A stretch of DNA of 64,000 bases. It comes from Cylindrobasidium torrendii FP15055 ss-10. Lineage: Eukaryota > Basidiomycota > Agaricomycetes > Agaricales > Physalacriaceae. Under the pieces are notes generated by a model. It ran no database searches. It saw nothing but the letters and a program-made list of their open reading frames with translations, and was not told the DNA's origin. Below, piece after piece: positions 24,505-36,453 of the stretch (positions are counted from its first letter, which is position 1; each line of letters begins with the position of its first letter). Position numbers and translations under genes: made by a program. The stretch lies in the NCBI GenBank assembly GCA_000934385.1, contig KN880541.1:1-64000 (forward strand). Reading direction: 5' to 3'.

Positions 24505-25880
24505 TCAACTCCTCGGCAGAACGACGCGTCTACTAGCCCAAGCCATCCGAACCAATGCCCGAGGTGTGTCTACCAAGGACGAGACCAAGTCCCTCAAACG
24601 CGACGTGCTGCTCCGGCAATACAACCGCAAGGGATCGGTCACATTCAACCAATGCTCTGGCTCAGAAATGCCGTCGAGGATCCATGGATGGCGCTTCAGC
24701 TGGTGAAGTGGGATACGCCGCGTCGGGTCCTTCTGCAGCATCTGGTCGAGCAAGTGCGTGACATTGCCCTCCGTCGTCCGGCAATCCACCGGTACCGCGT
24801 CCGCGCCCATCGTTCCCTCTGGCGCCACCTCCCAGTTTGCCTCTAGGATCTGGCGGTTCAACGCGTATGGATTGTTGTGTGATTCTGGCGGAGGATTGAA
24901 GGGGAAATGGCCGAAGAAAAAGAGGTATGCCGTTACACCCAGGCACCATATATCGACGGACGGCGTAATGGGGGGCTTGACGAGGTCTTCCAATGACCCT
25001 GGAGGTGTCGGCGCCTCTGGTTGATACCAGATAACCTCAGGCGCGTAGAAAAAGTTTGTCCCGCGCACTTTGAGGAGATCGGCATCGCGAAAAGCGCGAC
25101 ATTCGCGTAGGGGTTGGAGATTCCAGCAGTGTGCAGCTTCAGGCGGGACGCGACTTTCGCTCCAATGCGCTATGCCATAGTCGATGATCTTCGCGTAGGC
25201 GCGGTCTTCAGACCATACGATGTTCGCAGGCTTGATGTCGCGGTGGATGATGCCAAAGGTGTGGACTGGGAAAAGTGGACTGTGATCTAGACGGGCAAAT
25301 GGATCCCATGGATATACCACGCACGGTATTCTAGGCCAAGAATGACATCGCGCAGGACGCGTCGACTTTGGTCCAGTGTCAATGCTGGCCGCCCGTTGTG
25401 TTCCCATTGTACAGGCCCACCAGATAGATGCTCCAATGCTGCATGACATAGTCAGCACAATATGCATCATGGCCAAAATGGCCACGCACCGATGTAGACC
25501 GTGTCGCGTTGGGGGTCGTCTATAACCTCTAGCAGTTGGACGTGACAGGGGTGCCGGCAAGCGCGCAGTATAGCTATTTCGCGGTCTATGCTTTGCTGGG
25601 AGCTCGGGGGGTCGTTGTGATGATTGCGCCGTAGGGCTTTGATGTTCTCCTGTTTTCCCTTGCGCTTGACACCTTTGATGACCTACTGCCAGTTTAGCAA
25701 ACCCATCGGTGAATGTGCTGTTGCACTGCGCACCACTTCGCGGTCGCGGTCTTCGTCAAGACACAATCGGACGTTCGTGTCTCCATGGTTCTTGTGGTGG
25801 AGGGTGGCAATGAATTTGTACTGGTTGATCCTGCCCGACGACTTTGTAGTGACCAGCGACGTCGGTGCTTCGGTGTCCAT
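24505..25880 (-). CDS. CaMKK-type Ser/Thr kinase with degenerate glycine loop
   Basis: Four exons (25880-25734, 25682-25490, 25438-25325, 25265-24505) give 404 residues, nearly all kinase domain. Features in order: INQYKFIATL entry, beta-3 lysine in VVIKGVKRK, DREIAILRACRHPCHVQLLEVIDD, ALEHLSGGPVQW, catalytic loop IIHRDIKPANI, IIDYGIAHW, GTNFFYAPEV, SVDIWCLGVTAY, KDPTRRI, HPWILDG and EHWLNVTDP. This order and the C-terminal W-L-x-x-T-D-P match fungal CaMKK-like kinases (Ssp1, Sak1, Tos3), which activate AMPK/Snf1. Two oddities stand out: the glycine loop reads HHKNHG instead of GxGxxG, and DFG is DYG. Catalytic Lys, HRD Asp and DYG Asp remain, so activity is possible but uncertain. It lies tail to tail with yvh1, 138 bp apart. 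Confidence 0.85.
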
Positions 25881-26702
25881 TGGGCAAAAGAAAATATAAG
25901 TTTAGCAAATTAACACGTGCAGGCTATAGTCCTCGTAGTCCATGAAGAAGCGAGCACCCCATTTTATGTAAAAAACGGAATCGAATCAGACTTCGCGACC
26001 GTGAGAAGGAGCCGCCCAATTGATTACTTCCGATCAAAAGTAGAAGGGCAGAGTCGACCTCCGGATCAGGCAGAATTGGAATGGTTTATGTGGGCCCAAG
26101 CAAAAGTTAACGGGCACCATTCACTTGGGCAAATTTCACACTCAAGACCAAGCATATAGCAAAACTGGGGCTTGAGCTTGGGGCCTGAGGCCTGAGGCCT
26201 CGAGGGGACACGCATTATGAAAACCCACTGCCTTGAACACCAGTCCTTCAATTGGTCAATCAAATTGAGCCATGGAGCAAACCATGGAGTCCGATGGTCA
26301 GGCCAGTCGGCTGGCTGGTATCCCACTTCAGCAAGATATACCGCGCAAATTTTATTGACAGTTACATTTACAAAGTACTTTGTGTAGCAAGGACGGATAA
26401 CAACATGGGGGTACAGAGAAACACTACAGAATCGCCCACAGCCGCTCGCATCGCGGCCCTCTTTCGTCATTGATGCAAGGAGGCCCCCTGGGGGAGGCAC
26501 GGCAGTGCGCTACCAGTCCAAAGAAAAGAAGGCTCATTGGAACAATGCGCGCCACCAGGTGGTGGTGGGGAGTCGAAGCGGTGCCCAGATCTTTGAGCAA
26601 AAGGCCGCGGTGGGGGGAGTGGGCGGGAGGATAGGTAGTAGCGCATATAACGAGCCAAAAAATGGGAGTTCCATCTTACTTCGAGGGATGCGGGAGCAGG
26701 CA
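25881..26702. other. Intergenic: kinase promoter and upf2 3' flank
   Basis: 822 bases between two minus-strand genes. Short ORFs occur on both strands (25917-26159 plus, 26066-26500 minus) without recognisable products. The tract 26182-26205 repeats GGCCTGA (listed separately). No transposon or RNA gene recognised. Confidence 0.45.
26182..26205. repeat. Short GGCCTGA tandem tract
   Basis: Consecutive GGCCTGA units ending in GGCCTCGAGG form a small partly palindromic GC-rich tract in the kinase upstream region. It could be a binding site or simple sequence noise. Confidence 0.4.
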
Positions 26703-29700
26703 TCAACCAGCAGCGAATCGGATCTTGATTGCTCCGTGTCGGTGTGCCATTTCCAGTGCTTTTGGATGATGAGGATTGAGCAGCGAGAAGATAGGTTGAA
26801 CAGACCTTTCAGTTCTTCCAATTCTTCGCGATGCTCGTAGTCTAGAACAAGCCGCTTCAGATGCTGCTGCTCTACCTTGTCTTGAAGCTGAGCAGTACGA
26901 GTCTGTACAGCCAACGGCGCTTCAGATGGGATAGCCAATTGGCGCGCCTGGTAGTTCATGTCAGTCATCAACGAGCGCAAACTGAGGGCCCTGTGCTCAC
27001 CTGTTGTTTGTTCCCTTTCCTCGAGAGCACCATGAACCTCATGTTGTCCGTTCCATTAGCATCATCTTCGACGGAGGCGTCCTCCTTCTTCTTGCCCCGC
27101 ATTGCGGGCAACACCGCGGAATCCCAGAACGCCTGCGCAGCTTTCTTGTCCACTTTGTTCGTATCAGTGACCATTCTGGCAAGCTCCTTCGCAAAGTCTG
27201 CCTCGTCATCCTCCGTTGGACCAAGGTGCTCATGACTTGTCGACGAAAGGATGACATCTTGGTCAGGCGAAGGGGCTCTGACCTCGTCGGACTCTTCCGC
27301 GTCGTCTTCCTCATCGTCTTCCTCTTCATCTTCCTCATCTTCGCTATCACTGCTATCATCGCCCTCGTTATCCTCGGGCACACCTGCTGCAGATAGTGTT
27401 AAAACCAAAAAGCCATATATCCGATGCACGCACCTTCAACCGACTGGAATGCGGTGTTCATCATGTCGTCCATAGCCTTCGCCGCTTCCTCCACCGTTTT
27501 GACAAGCTCAAACTTGGGACGCAGGATTTCGAGGGTATCGGAAACCATAAAGTCAACATCCATGGACAGTGGTTGCTTGCAATGAATATAGAACTACACC
27601 CTGTCAGATGACTGACCGCACTTCATTTGACGACTTACTTGGAACATGATGAGGAAGTTGTCCAGCTTTTTCTTCTGCGAGCCACGGTCAAAGCAGGAGC
27701 CGCATGTATCCAAGAGGGTACATATGAGACGAATGCGGAAAGAGTCATCGGGCATGTCGATAGCACAAGGTTGATTCGGCATCGGTCGAGAGTCAGCTGA
27801 ATATGAAAGGGGGGAGGGGTCAAAACGAAGGCAAGACTTAATGGAAGGGAGCACATACGATGACCGAAAGTAACAAGCATCCACAGGGTGTCGAACACAA
27901 GGCTTGAGCTAATCATACGGAAGATGTACAACTCGCCGAGGAACTTGATGGTTGCCATGCGTCGCTGGTTGTAATTGTAGATGTTTTGCTCAACACCACG
28001 GCGGATGTCTTCAAAGACCTGATCCACCACGGCGACGGAGAACTCGGGATGATAGCGATGCAAATCGTATGTGAGCATGGCAAGCAAGCCGACGTTGACA
28101 AAGCGGATTTTCCATGGCTTGGTGAATATCTTGAAGAGTACATTGACGACGGTCTCATCTTCCCAGTCAAGTTTTCGAATGAGCTTCAAGACCTTGTCGA
28201 TAGTCCGCTTGGCAAGGACATCATAGATGAGATGGCGGATGAACAACTCCATGTTACTCCTCTGCTTTTCTTGTCGAGGGCCGCGCTCGGGAGGATTGCA
28301 CTATAAAAACTTCAGTTACGAAGAGTGCGGCGGCGGCATAATTAGTATCCAACCTGATAATAAGCATTCTCGAGAAGAACAAGCTGGCGTTGGTCAAAGT
28401 GCTGTAAGCTTTGCTTGCGTCGCATGAGCTCGAGCTATACATCTTGGTAAGTATGCTGCATATAATAAGACTAAATAGACGACCGACCATTGTCCCAAAG
28501 CGCTCGCGCGTTTCCTCGCTCCTGAGAAGATACCGACCACATCCTTCGAGCAACAATGCGATGTTCTCCACGTTGGTACCCGAAAAGTCATCCAAGCAGA
28601 CCTTGAACATGTGCAAAACCGTATGAACTGGAACTACACCAAACTTGGTGAGGTTGGAAATGAACATGATGTTCTACATATATGTCAGAAGATGCATAGA
28701 TGCAATTCGAGAATCGGTATCTAACAACTGACCTTGAGACGGACTTCAGCGAGCTCCTTGACGACATTCTTCTTGCGTTGAAGGTATCGGAATTCTTCGT
28801 CCAACTGGCCCGAATGATCAGAATAAACACAACCAGCAGGGGAAAGATACTTACGACAGCAATAAGGTCGGTTCCAATATCCGGCATGTACTTGCACAAC
28901 GTAGCCACCAGCCGAGAGTAGTGGGGCAAGAGATCCGTACGGTTCTTGGGAACCTGGCTGAGAAACTTCACGAGACGTTTTCGTGCCGCCTTAGAGCTGA
29001 GAAATGCGAAATCCACCGCAGCCTGATCGACAAACTCGCGATTGGTGGCATCGGGCAGGCGCGTCAATAGCGCTGTGAGGAGTTGTGACGCTCCTTGTGG
29101 GGCATGAGAATCCGGTGTGGGCGTCGCTGCACGGGGAGTCCCTGGCACAGGCGTAACAGCGCTGGTTGAGATGAGCAGAAGAACCTCAGAGTTTACTGAC
29201 ACAAAAATGGACATACCCGTCCTCTTCATCTTCGACTGCCTGAGAAGTGGACTCGACGGTACCACCGGAAGCCAACTTCTCGATCTCCTCTTCCAGTTGC
29301 CGAATTCCTTCCTTGACCTTTTCCTCAGCATCGGGATCCTTGCCTTCTGGGAGTTTTGCGACTTCCTTGTCGCCATCCTCCAGCCCGAGTACGCTTCTAG
29401 GTACGAAGTCCTTGATATCTTGCACATCCTCGAAGAACCGACGCTCTTCTTCATCCTCCCACTTGCCCCCGTATGTCACGTCGTCATTGTCCCCGTTGGC
29501 GAAGATGCTTGACGCGTTGGTACCGATCTGAATCGAGTCCGATTTGTGGGCGGCGGTAGGTAGCTCAGGCATAGGGAGGAACAGAAGCTCTGAGAGTGTC
29601 TGTGTATTGGCAAGCAGCCTTTCGTAGTTTTTGGTCATCTTCTCGTATGCCTGTTGCCTGTCCTCGAATATTTCTCCTGAACGGATGTACGCTTCATGAT

Positions 29701-30600
29701 TCCGGCGGTCTTGTTCTTGTAAGCGCTTGTGTTCTATGACGAGTTTTTTGGACACATTGTCGTAGTACATTCCACACATCTTTTTGAAGCGCTCGCGGAC
29801 ATCGGGTTCAACCAGGGTCATTGGCTGCTCATGCAGGTCCGGGAACTCTGCTTGCTTGGGCGATACGCCGAGGTACGAGGATGCATAACTCTTGAGGAAG
29901 GTCGTAAGTAAAGGCATAGATGATAGAGAGGGATCATTGGATATCTGTATGTGATGAGCATTATCCAGGAACCAAGAAATTGTCACACACCAGGCCCTTG
30001 AGAATTCCCATCATCCACTCTCCCCCGCTTTTGCCTGGTGCGTCGGCGATGATTCCAACAAGAGCCAACTCCGAGCATACGCGAAACACCGGGCGTTGGC
30101 GTGTCAGCCGTGCAGCATCGTCTTTCTCGCGCTGCTCGACTGGGATGCCAGTTGGTTTGCCAGGACCTGCGAGCGCCAAGGCCAAACCAGAGACGAGCCC
30201 TGGGGTGTATGCGTGAGGAAAGCGCCTGTGAATTGCCGATATAACTTCAACAGCACTCCAGACATCCTTGTCGGTCCTGCAGCGAGCGATGCCTTCGATT
30301 GTGGCGGCTGTTATTTCGTCGATGTACTTTTCTAACGAGAGTTGGTCCACATCTTTGAGAATGGTGTCCCGGTTATCGGTAGCTATGGATTGTTTAACGC
30401 GCTTGATTAACGCAGTGTGTCGTTTGAGTGAAGAGTCAAGTCTAGCCGATTCTGAAAGTGCTCAACAAAGCGAAAAACACCAAGAGGCGAATCTTCGTAC
30501 CCTTGGGTGTAGGGTTATTGTTCGCATCCCTGAGTGCCGCGCGTCTATTGTACTTTGCGCGTTCGTCATCTTTACTGTTTAGTGGCGCGCCGTCCGACAT
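26703..30600 (-). CDS. upf2: Nonsense-mediated decay factor Upf2
   Basis: Thirteen exons close in frame to 1092 residues: 30600-30501, 30451-29991, 29944-29217, 29161-28855, 28804-28733, 28673-28488, 28434-28354, 28300-27859, 27796-27639, 27593-27434, 27386-27001, 26947-26806, 26758-26703. Three MIF4G-like helical modules are visible, with conserved segments such as LKRHTALIKRVKQ, DEEFRYLQRKKN, CNPPERGPRQEKQRSNMELFIRHL and MATIKFLGELYIFRMI. An acidic stretch encoded near 27200-27380 precedes the Upf1-contacting C terminus (NMRFMVLSRKGNKQQ), as in other Upf2 proteins. Upf2 bridges Upf1 and Upf3 on mRNAs with premature stops. The protein ends in IKIRFAAG. Its start codon is 54 bp from that of the divergent checkpoint gene. 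Confidence 0.95.
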
Positions 30601-30654
30601 CAAAGTACGGTTGAGAGAGATGCCGGCAAATGCCGTCCTTGACTCAGTGCCATC

Positions 30655-33478
30655 ATGGCCGACGACGATGATTTCTTCAGCGACGATGCTATCGACGACA
30701 AAACATGGGATCTCATTGATGCACGCGTCGCGGAAGAGCGTGCCAAACGTCCAAGCAGTAGTCAACTCGCCCCTCCACCCGCGAAACGTCCGCGCCTGGC
30801 ACAGAACGCGCCACCGTCGCGTCTGCAATCTCTCGACGACCTCCCAGATATTTTGGTCACGGGAAATGGAAAATATGGAATCCAAGATAATCCACGGAAC
30901 ACGCCGGTCAGCAACAGGCAGCCGTCCATTGCTCCACCCCGTTCGCGGCCTCCACCACCACCGAACAGAAATGTGCATAGACCAATACCCCAGTCACGTC
31001 CAACACCAACCCCAGATCCTCCAACTTCACTTCCAAATTCCACGCAAGATCTTGAGCTAAAAGTCAAACTCGCTGCCCTCCAAGCTGATTTAGAGCGTGT
31101 AAATGCTGAATTGACGTCTCGCAAGGATGAAGCGTACAAGAAATCGGGTGAAGTGACCATGCTGCGCAGAAAGATGGAGACGGTTAGTCTGTCATGGCGC
31201 ACTGAGCTCCATAACATTTATTCCTGTGCAGGAGAAGAAACAGAATGCAGCTAAGATAGCCGAAGCCCAGGCTAAAGTGCAGGAAGTGAACCAAAAGGTC
31301 ACGCAGTTACAGCGCGACATGAAAATGGAACGCGAGAAGATGCAATCTGAAATGCTATTTCAAGTGAGATTATACGTGAATTGTGCGCCCAATCTCTTAC
31401 ATCGCTGTCAGCGGCAAGATGCCGAACTTGCTCGACGCCAACAACGGCCACCGCGTCCCCAAGCCACCCCTGCGCGTCCTCAGGTTACTCCTGCACGCAT
31501 ACAGACAACTCCCATAACCATACGCAATTTCTCCCAAGTGACTGTCCCACGAACCGTTAGCCCAGTTACGAGCCCGGTTGCTAAACCGCGCCCCTCACAA
31601 GGTCTTCGTGGTTTCCAAAATGCCTTCGGAGACACTAGCCCTCTTCGTCCGCGTAACAAGGCCGGGAAGCAGCAGAAGGAGCAACGTCTAGTTGCTTCAT
31701 CCAGTTCACCAACAAGTCAAGCCCCGTCAGATTATGGCTTTGTGGATGTAATGATGGAGGATAACGATGCTGCCCCAGACGTAGACATGGACGCTAACGA
31801 CCCCTTCATCGATACTACGCCCCAGCCAGGCCCTCCGCTAGGCCAAGAGCAGGAATACATCATGGAGATTGACTATGGACCCCCTGTGGTTGACCTTCCT
31901 GCGCTGGACTGGAAAGCAGAGGTATATAAATCTCATGAGTTTTTTCACATAACTCACTTCTTCTAGCTGCATCGTGCGATTTTGACCTACAAACACCCAA
32001 CCGCAAATCAGACCGCCCTCCAAGAGCTTCTCACTGTTTCTCTCCCGGATACCCTCTACCACACTGCCATAGGTCAACTGCTCATGTCTGTAAGCATGAT
32101 AAGTGACTACCAAGCAGTAGCTACCTCTATCGCGTCCTCCCTTGTCACTATGGCTTCCTTGCTTTTCGAGAGCAATAACGTGAGGTCAACATAGTGATTG
32201 CGGAAATTGTCTTGATATTGTTTCTTACAGATTCCAGCATCCCTCACGATTACTGGTCTCCTGCACCACCTAATTTATTCAGTGCCAAATTTCACCAATA
32301 AATTACTATCCCCTACTTCACCGATTTCTCCGTCAAAGGATACGTCCTTCCAACCACGCCTGCTGGTGTCTCTTTGCGGCTTCATTTCTCGCAACCTGCA
32401 ACACAGTCCCAGCCTCCCTGTAAACAAGCCTCTTGCAGACGCAATAATTGATCTCCTGTGCGCGTTGTGCTGGAATCCAGGGTGCCATGATGACCTACGG
32501 TAAGCCATCTTCACGGCCTGTCGGCGGTGTACACTGTGATGCTGATACACATAGACTTCTGTGCTTAACGCAAGAATCGAGCACGTATGCAACTCTCCTC
32601 CACTTTTCGAACCCAAGCTGGCTATTGCGGCGGGTCACCGACTTTATCGCTCTCCATATTTCCTCTTGTCAGTCTAGCATCCCAAAAAAAGTCATAATCA
32701 CTCAACGCTGCCTATAGGTCCACAAGCCACTACTCCATATGTCACTCTAGGAAATGATATAAAGAAGTTTCCGTTAATCGAGAGGCTTTGTGCGTTTCTG
32801 TTGGACAAGGATACGAAGTATGAAGATGAAGATGGCCTGGTCCTCCAGGATTCCGTTATTCGCTGTCTCTCTCTTATGAGCGTCGCTCCGGATACGACAA
32901 TATCCAAGGTTCCCGCTCTCCTCCCCAGCTTATCTCGCTACCTTGTGGGTATCAGCCGTCCGCTGTGGCAGGACGACGACGATTTCGTCAGCTCTCCTGA
33001 ACGTGTGTCTGCGTACGTCTCTTTTGTGCACGTATCTTTGCGTCGGATCCTCACCTTTCTTGGTAGTACACTGCGTCGTATCACCCGCACCGTATACCTA
33101 TTCCATCACCTCGTTGTTTTCCAGGAGCACGATTACCTACGACGACAGCTCCATACACAACCAACGCAGCATCTTGCAGGTGCCCCCCAAATGTTTATCG
33201 AAGCGCTCTCGCGGCTGGTTTATGGATGGGAGCAGGAGTGGATGAGTGACGGTGTCAAAGAGGAGATGAAGGCAATCTCTGGTGCGTTCAACTTTCCCCT
33301 CACTCAAGTTCTGCGGTTTGACGGTCAGGCAGAGATCGCGGGTCAGGTCTTGGACGGATACATAAATGCAGAGGCACCAGAAGACCATGAAATTCGTTCT
33401 GTCTTTCAGGAAGGAAAGGCGATTGCAGATGACCTGGATGATGACGATAGAATGGATGAGAATGAGGGATGGGATTGA
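30655..33478 (+). CDS. ATRIP-like checkpoint protein (Rad26/Lcd1/Ddc2/UvsD type)
   Basis: Eight exons (30655-31182, 31232-31363, 31412-31921, 31967-32179, 32231-32499, 32555-32667, 32718-33012, 33067-33478) give 823 residues. The N terminus is acidic (MADDDDFFSDD). It is followed by a Pro-rich linker and a coiled coil at about residues 135-220 containing KKSGEVTMLRRKMET, matching the K-x-GE-x-x-x-LR block typical of ATRIP, Rad26 and Ddc2. The C-terminal half is helical without named domains, as in the family. ATRIP recruits and activates the ATR/Mec1/Rad3 kinase at RPA-coated DNA. Assignment rests on architecture and this short block, since the family is poorly conserved. The last intron (54 nt) is in frame and stop-free. 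The final exon also contains a possible weak GTGCGT intron that I did not use. Confidence 0.72.
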
Positions 33479-33748
33479 TGCGTCGGCAACTGTCAGTTAT
33501 TGTAGTATGACAGTCTCTTTTCGAATAAATCACACAATGTGTATAAATCCAGCAGAGTGCAACTTCGCGAAAATATCTACGTGATTTCATTTCGCGATTA
33601 CTCCTTTCAACATCGACATAGCATATCGATCAAGCTTAGTAAGCACAATGCATGCATCTAATTGCGGATTGGATCCGTATACTTCAGCGAGGTGTGCTCA
33701 AGGCGATAGGCTGTTCAAAGGGGTTCTTGATAACCACCCCTGCCGTTT

Positions 33749-35006
33749 TCATGTACCTATTGATATGAGTGCCGTCCCCCTACTCACTGTCAACGAAAGG
33801 CGTGCCAAGTGTGCCAAAGAGCCACGTACAATCATGGTCGTCGGGAATCCAGGATCGAACGGTAGGATGCTCTCGAGATATTTGATCTGTTCGGATGACA
33901 GTGTGATATCCAGCGCCTCTAGATTGTCTTCAAGATGCTCGGTCTTCCTGCCGCCAATAATCGGAAAGACGTGGGTCGTCTTTTGCATGACATACGCAAT
34001 AGCCACTGGTAACCCACAGACGTCAGGTGAGTTTGATTCGTCAAGCGCGCAACGAAGCATACCTGCGGTGATACTCTTGATTCCGAGCTCCTCGGCTACC
34101 TTCTCGAGGGCATGCGACATGGCCACTTCTGACTCGGTACGCAACCAGTCGTCCCCTCCGCGTCCTTTTTCGCCAGACTCCATACGTCGCTTCTCCTCGG
34201 CATCCGTGCGAAGCTTGCCCCGACCGACGACGCCCCATGGAGTGAGGGCCATACCAAACGAGCGCGCCATGGGAATGATGTCGCGCTCGAACGATCTGTC
34301 CAGGATGCTCCATTTGCCCTGGTAGACAACGAACGGCGTTTTTCCGTAAGCTTTTGCGTAGGTATTCGCCTGCGCAACAACCCAGGCAGGCGTGTCCGAG
34401 ACTCCGAGATAGAGCACCTTTCGAGAGGTGACCAAGTTGTGCAGGCCATCCATGACTTCTTCGACGGATGTTTCGTAGTCCCACCAGTGCACGTAGAGTA
34501 TGTCAATGTAGGACGTTCGGAGCTTCTTGAGACTGGCCTCTACGCTGATATGCATGCTTTTGACGTTGTTCCCGGTATAATTCACCTTGGTGCGGATGGA
34601 GGCGTCGCGGGGTTTATAATTCGTCGTGTATTTGGTCGCAAGGACAATCTGGTCGCGATTGGCGCGCTCCTCCATCCATTCTCCGATAACTTGCTCTGAG
34701 GTCTCGTCTTGGCTACAATAGGCGTCAATTTCTTGAGGCTACGCGGAGGACGGAGTGATAGATTGCGTACTAGTCATTTGCGGTGTCGACGAAGTTCCCG
34801 CCCTTCTCAAAGTACGCGTCCAAGAGCTTGAAGCTCTTTTCCTTCGTCATCACAGCACCCAGCGTGGAAGCCCACACTCCATCTGATGCGCCAAGGCTCA
34901 TGCCGCCCAGGCAGAGAGGGGAGAGGTGTATCCCAGCATGCTTAGAGAGCACGCGATACTCACCAAGTCTGCTAGCAGGAGCGACGGCGGGGGCAAAAAG
35001 CTGCAT
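33749..35006 (-). CDS. Aldo/keto reductase, aryl-alcohol dehydrogenase type
   Basis: Three exons (35006-34771, 34712-34063, 34005-33749) give about 380 residues. AKR features: GGMSLG near the start, the active-site segment NFVDTANDYQDETSE (Asp and Tyr), KYTTNY with the catalytic Lys, YIDILYVHWWD with His, LGVSDTPAWVV and the NADPH-binding segment FPIIGGRKTEHL. It most resembles fungal AAD/norsolorinic-acid-reductase relatives acting on aryl aldehydes. The 3' end is uncertain. The typical family C terminus (MKTAGVVIKNPF and onward) is visible just downstream, near 33660-33755. It sits in a frame that the available GT-AG borders do not reach, so I give the simple ORF stop. The second intron (57 nt) is stop-free and in frame. 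Confidence 0.85.
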
Positions 35007-35196
35007 GATATTTCGTTGGCGAAAGTCGATGCGGAATTTGAAGGTAGACACTGAGTGAATAATCATCCCTACAAATATGAGATGGGCTGATATACTCCTT
35101 CGGTGCGTAGTGGGTCTCTCTCCGCGGCAGAAGAGGAAAAACAATGCGTTTGACTAAGAACCATTGTACAATCGCCTTTGGGATACCCACTCCAGC

Positions 35197-36240
35197 CTAT
35201 ACATTAACAAGGGTACTCAGAGTTCTTATGACCTGTACACCTCTCAAATCGACAAGTTCTTCACCATCTGGGCCGCTGGATGTGGGAGCAGGTTCAGATG
35301 GACGATGCAAAAGGTAAGCTCGCCACCCGGCACCAAGGGCACCTCGATAATCGCTACCAGTGCAAGGTATTCAGTATAGCGCAAAAAGATTTCATGAGAA
35401 TCAACGAACTCGACGAATTCATCCCCGACATGGGCACATTGCGCTGGTTCGATAGGCGGCATAACACCTGTGGCATTGATGCGTTCAAGTGCTCGCTTGA
35501 AGATAAGTGGATCCGGCTTTTCTATCCCTTCTTCCTCGCTGAGCAATATGGGGTCTAGATATGCAGGGAAGCCGAGATCCTTGAGAGCAAGTCCTGTATG
35601 ACGCCTGTAAGATCTATAGTATTCATTTAGAGAAGAACATGACCTTACGCGAGCGAAAATCCGAATTGGAGACAACGGCAGTCAATACTCCTCGTGAATG
35701 TAGTGTCTCGACTGCACAATTGTAAGCAAGCCTGCATCATAAATCCTTGGAGTTCGACCCACTGGTAGGTATAGCATCTTCATATGCGCGATAACCTTCA
35801 CTAGAGCTGAACCGACGCATGAGAGTGTCAATTATCTCTTCCACATTTTCGTTTATTTCTGAACGTAGGGTGGTAAGGGCCAGTCCTACGCGGTAGCTGC
35901 AGTGAGAAATTGAAACTGACCCGTAGGATGAGCCCCTGCGCCCACCGCAGTGCGAAGAATAACGTCTCCCCACCACGGGCGGGCGCCCTTGGGGTATGCT
36001 GGCGCCTCGCGCCTCATCTCAGCCAGAGCTGCATGGGTAGTCAGATTCACACCAGCTACTTATGAATTCGAGACGACCTTGTTTGAAAGACTGTTTGACT
36101 TTCCCAGCTTTTGTTTGTCCTGCATCGAAGCCATCAAGATATTGGCGAAAGACTTCGCAATATTGCTCGTGAATGGGCAAACGAGGAACTATTAGCGTTT
36201 TGAAGACGTCGAACGTCACTAGTCTAATAGGACTAGCCAT
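35197..36240 (-). CDS. HAD-like hydrolase of the HDHD3 type
   Basis: Six exons (36240-36078, 36028-35921, 35885-35763, 35711-35649, 35593-35410, 35353-35197) give 265 residues. HAD motifs: motif I VTFDVFKTLI with the nucleophile Asp, motif II VVSNSD, motif III Lys in EKPDPLIF, motif IV VGDEFVDDYRGA. The helical cap between I and II contains RFSSSEGYRAYED. The second Asp of the classical DxD motif I is replaced by Phe. HDHD3 relatives likewise tend to lack it, so phosphatase activity cannot be assumed. Two acceptor choices (at 35886 and 35594) skip the nearest upstream AG; they were fixed by frame and family conservation. Its substrate is unknown. It is divergent from the small plus-strand gene 213 bp away. 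Confidence 0.82.
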
Positions 36241-36453
36241 TGATACTACAGTGGTAACGTTTGAGTAAACGATAGACGAACACCAGTAATTTGCAGTACG
36301 ATGGCCAATGTTGCTAGCAGTGTTGCACGAGCTCGGCACGGAGTCAATTGTGTGTGGCTTCATTTGATGAGGTACGCCAATGACGTGTAAAACGCCCGGT
36401 CTTGTCCGAATATTAAGGCTGCTGAATTCGAGCTTTGACTTTGTGCCATTTCG

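Noticed and set aside
34439..34699. Plus ORF over the aldo/keto reductase
   Set aside because: Antisense to conserved reductase sequence. No independent support.
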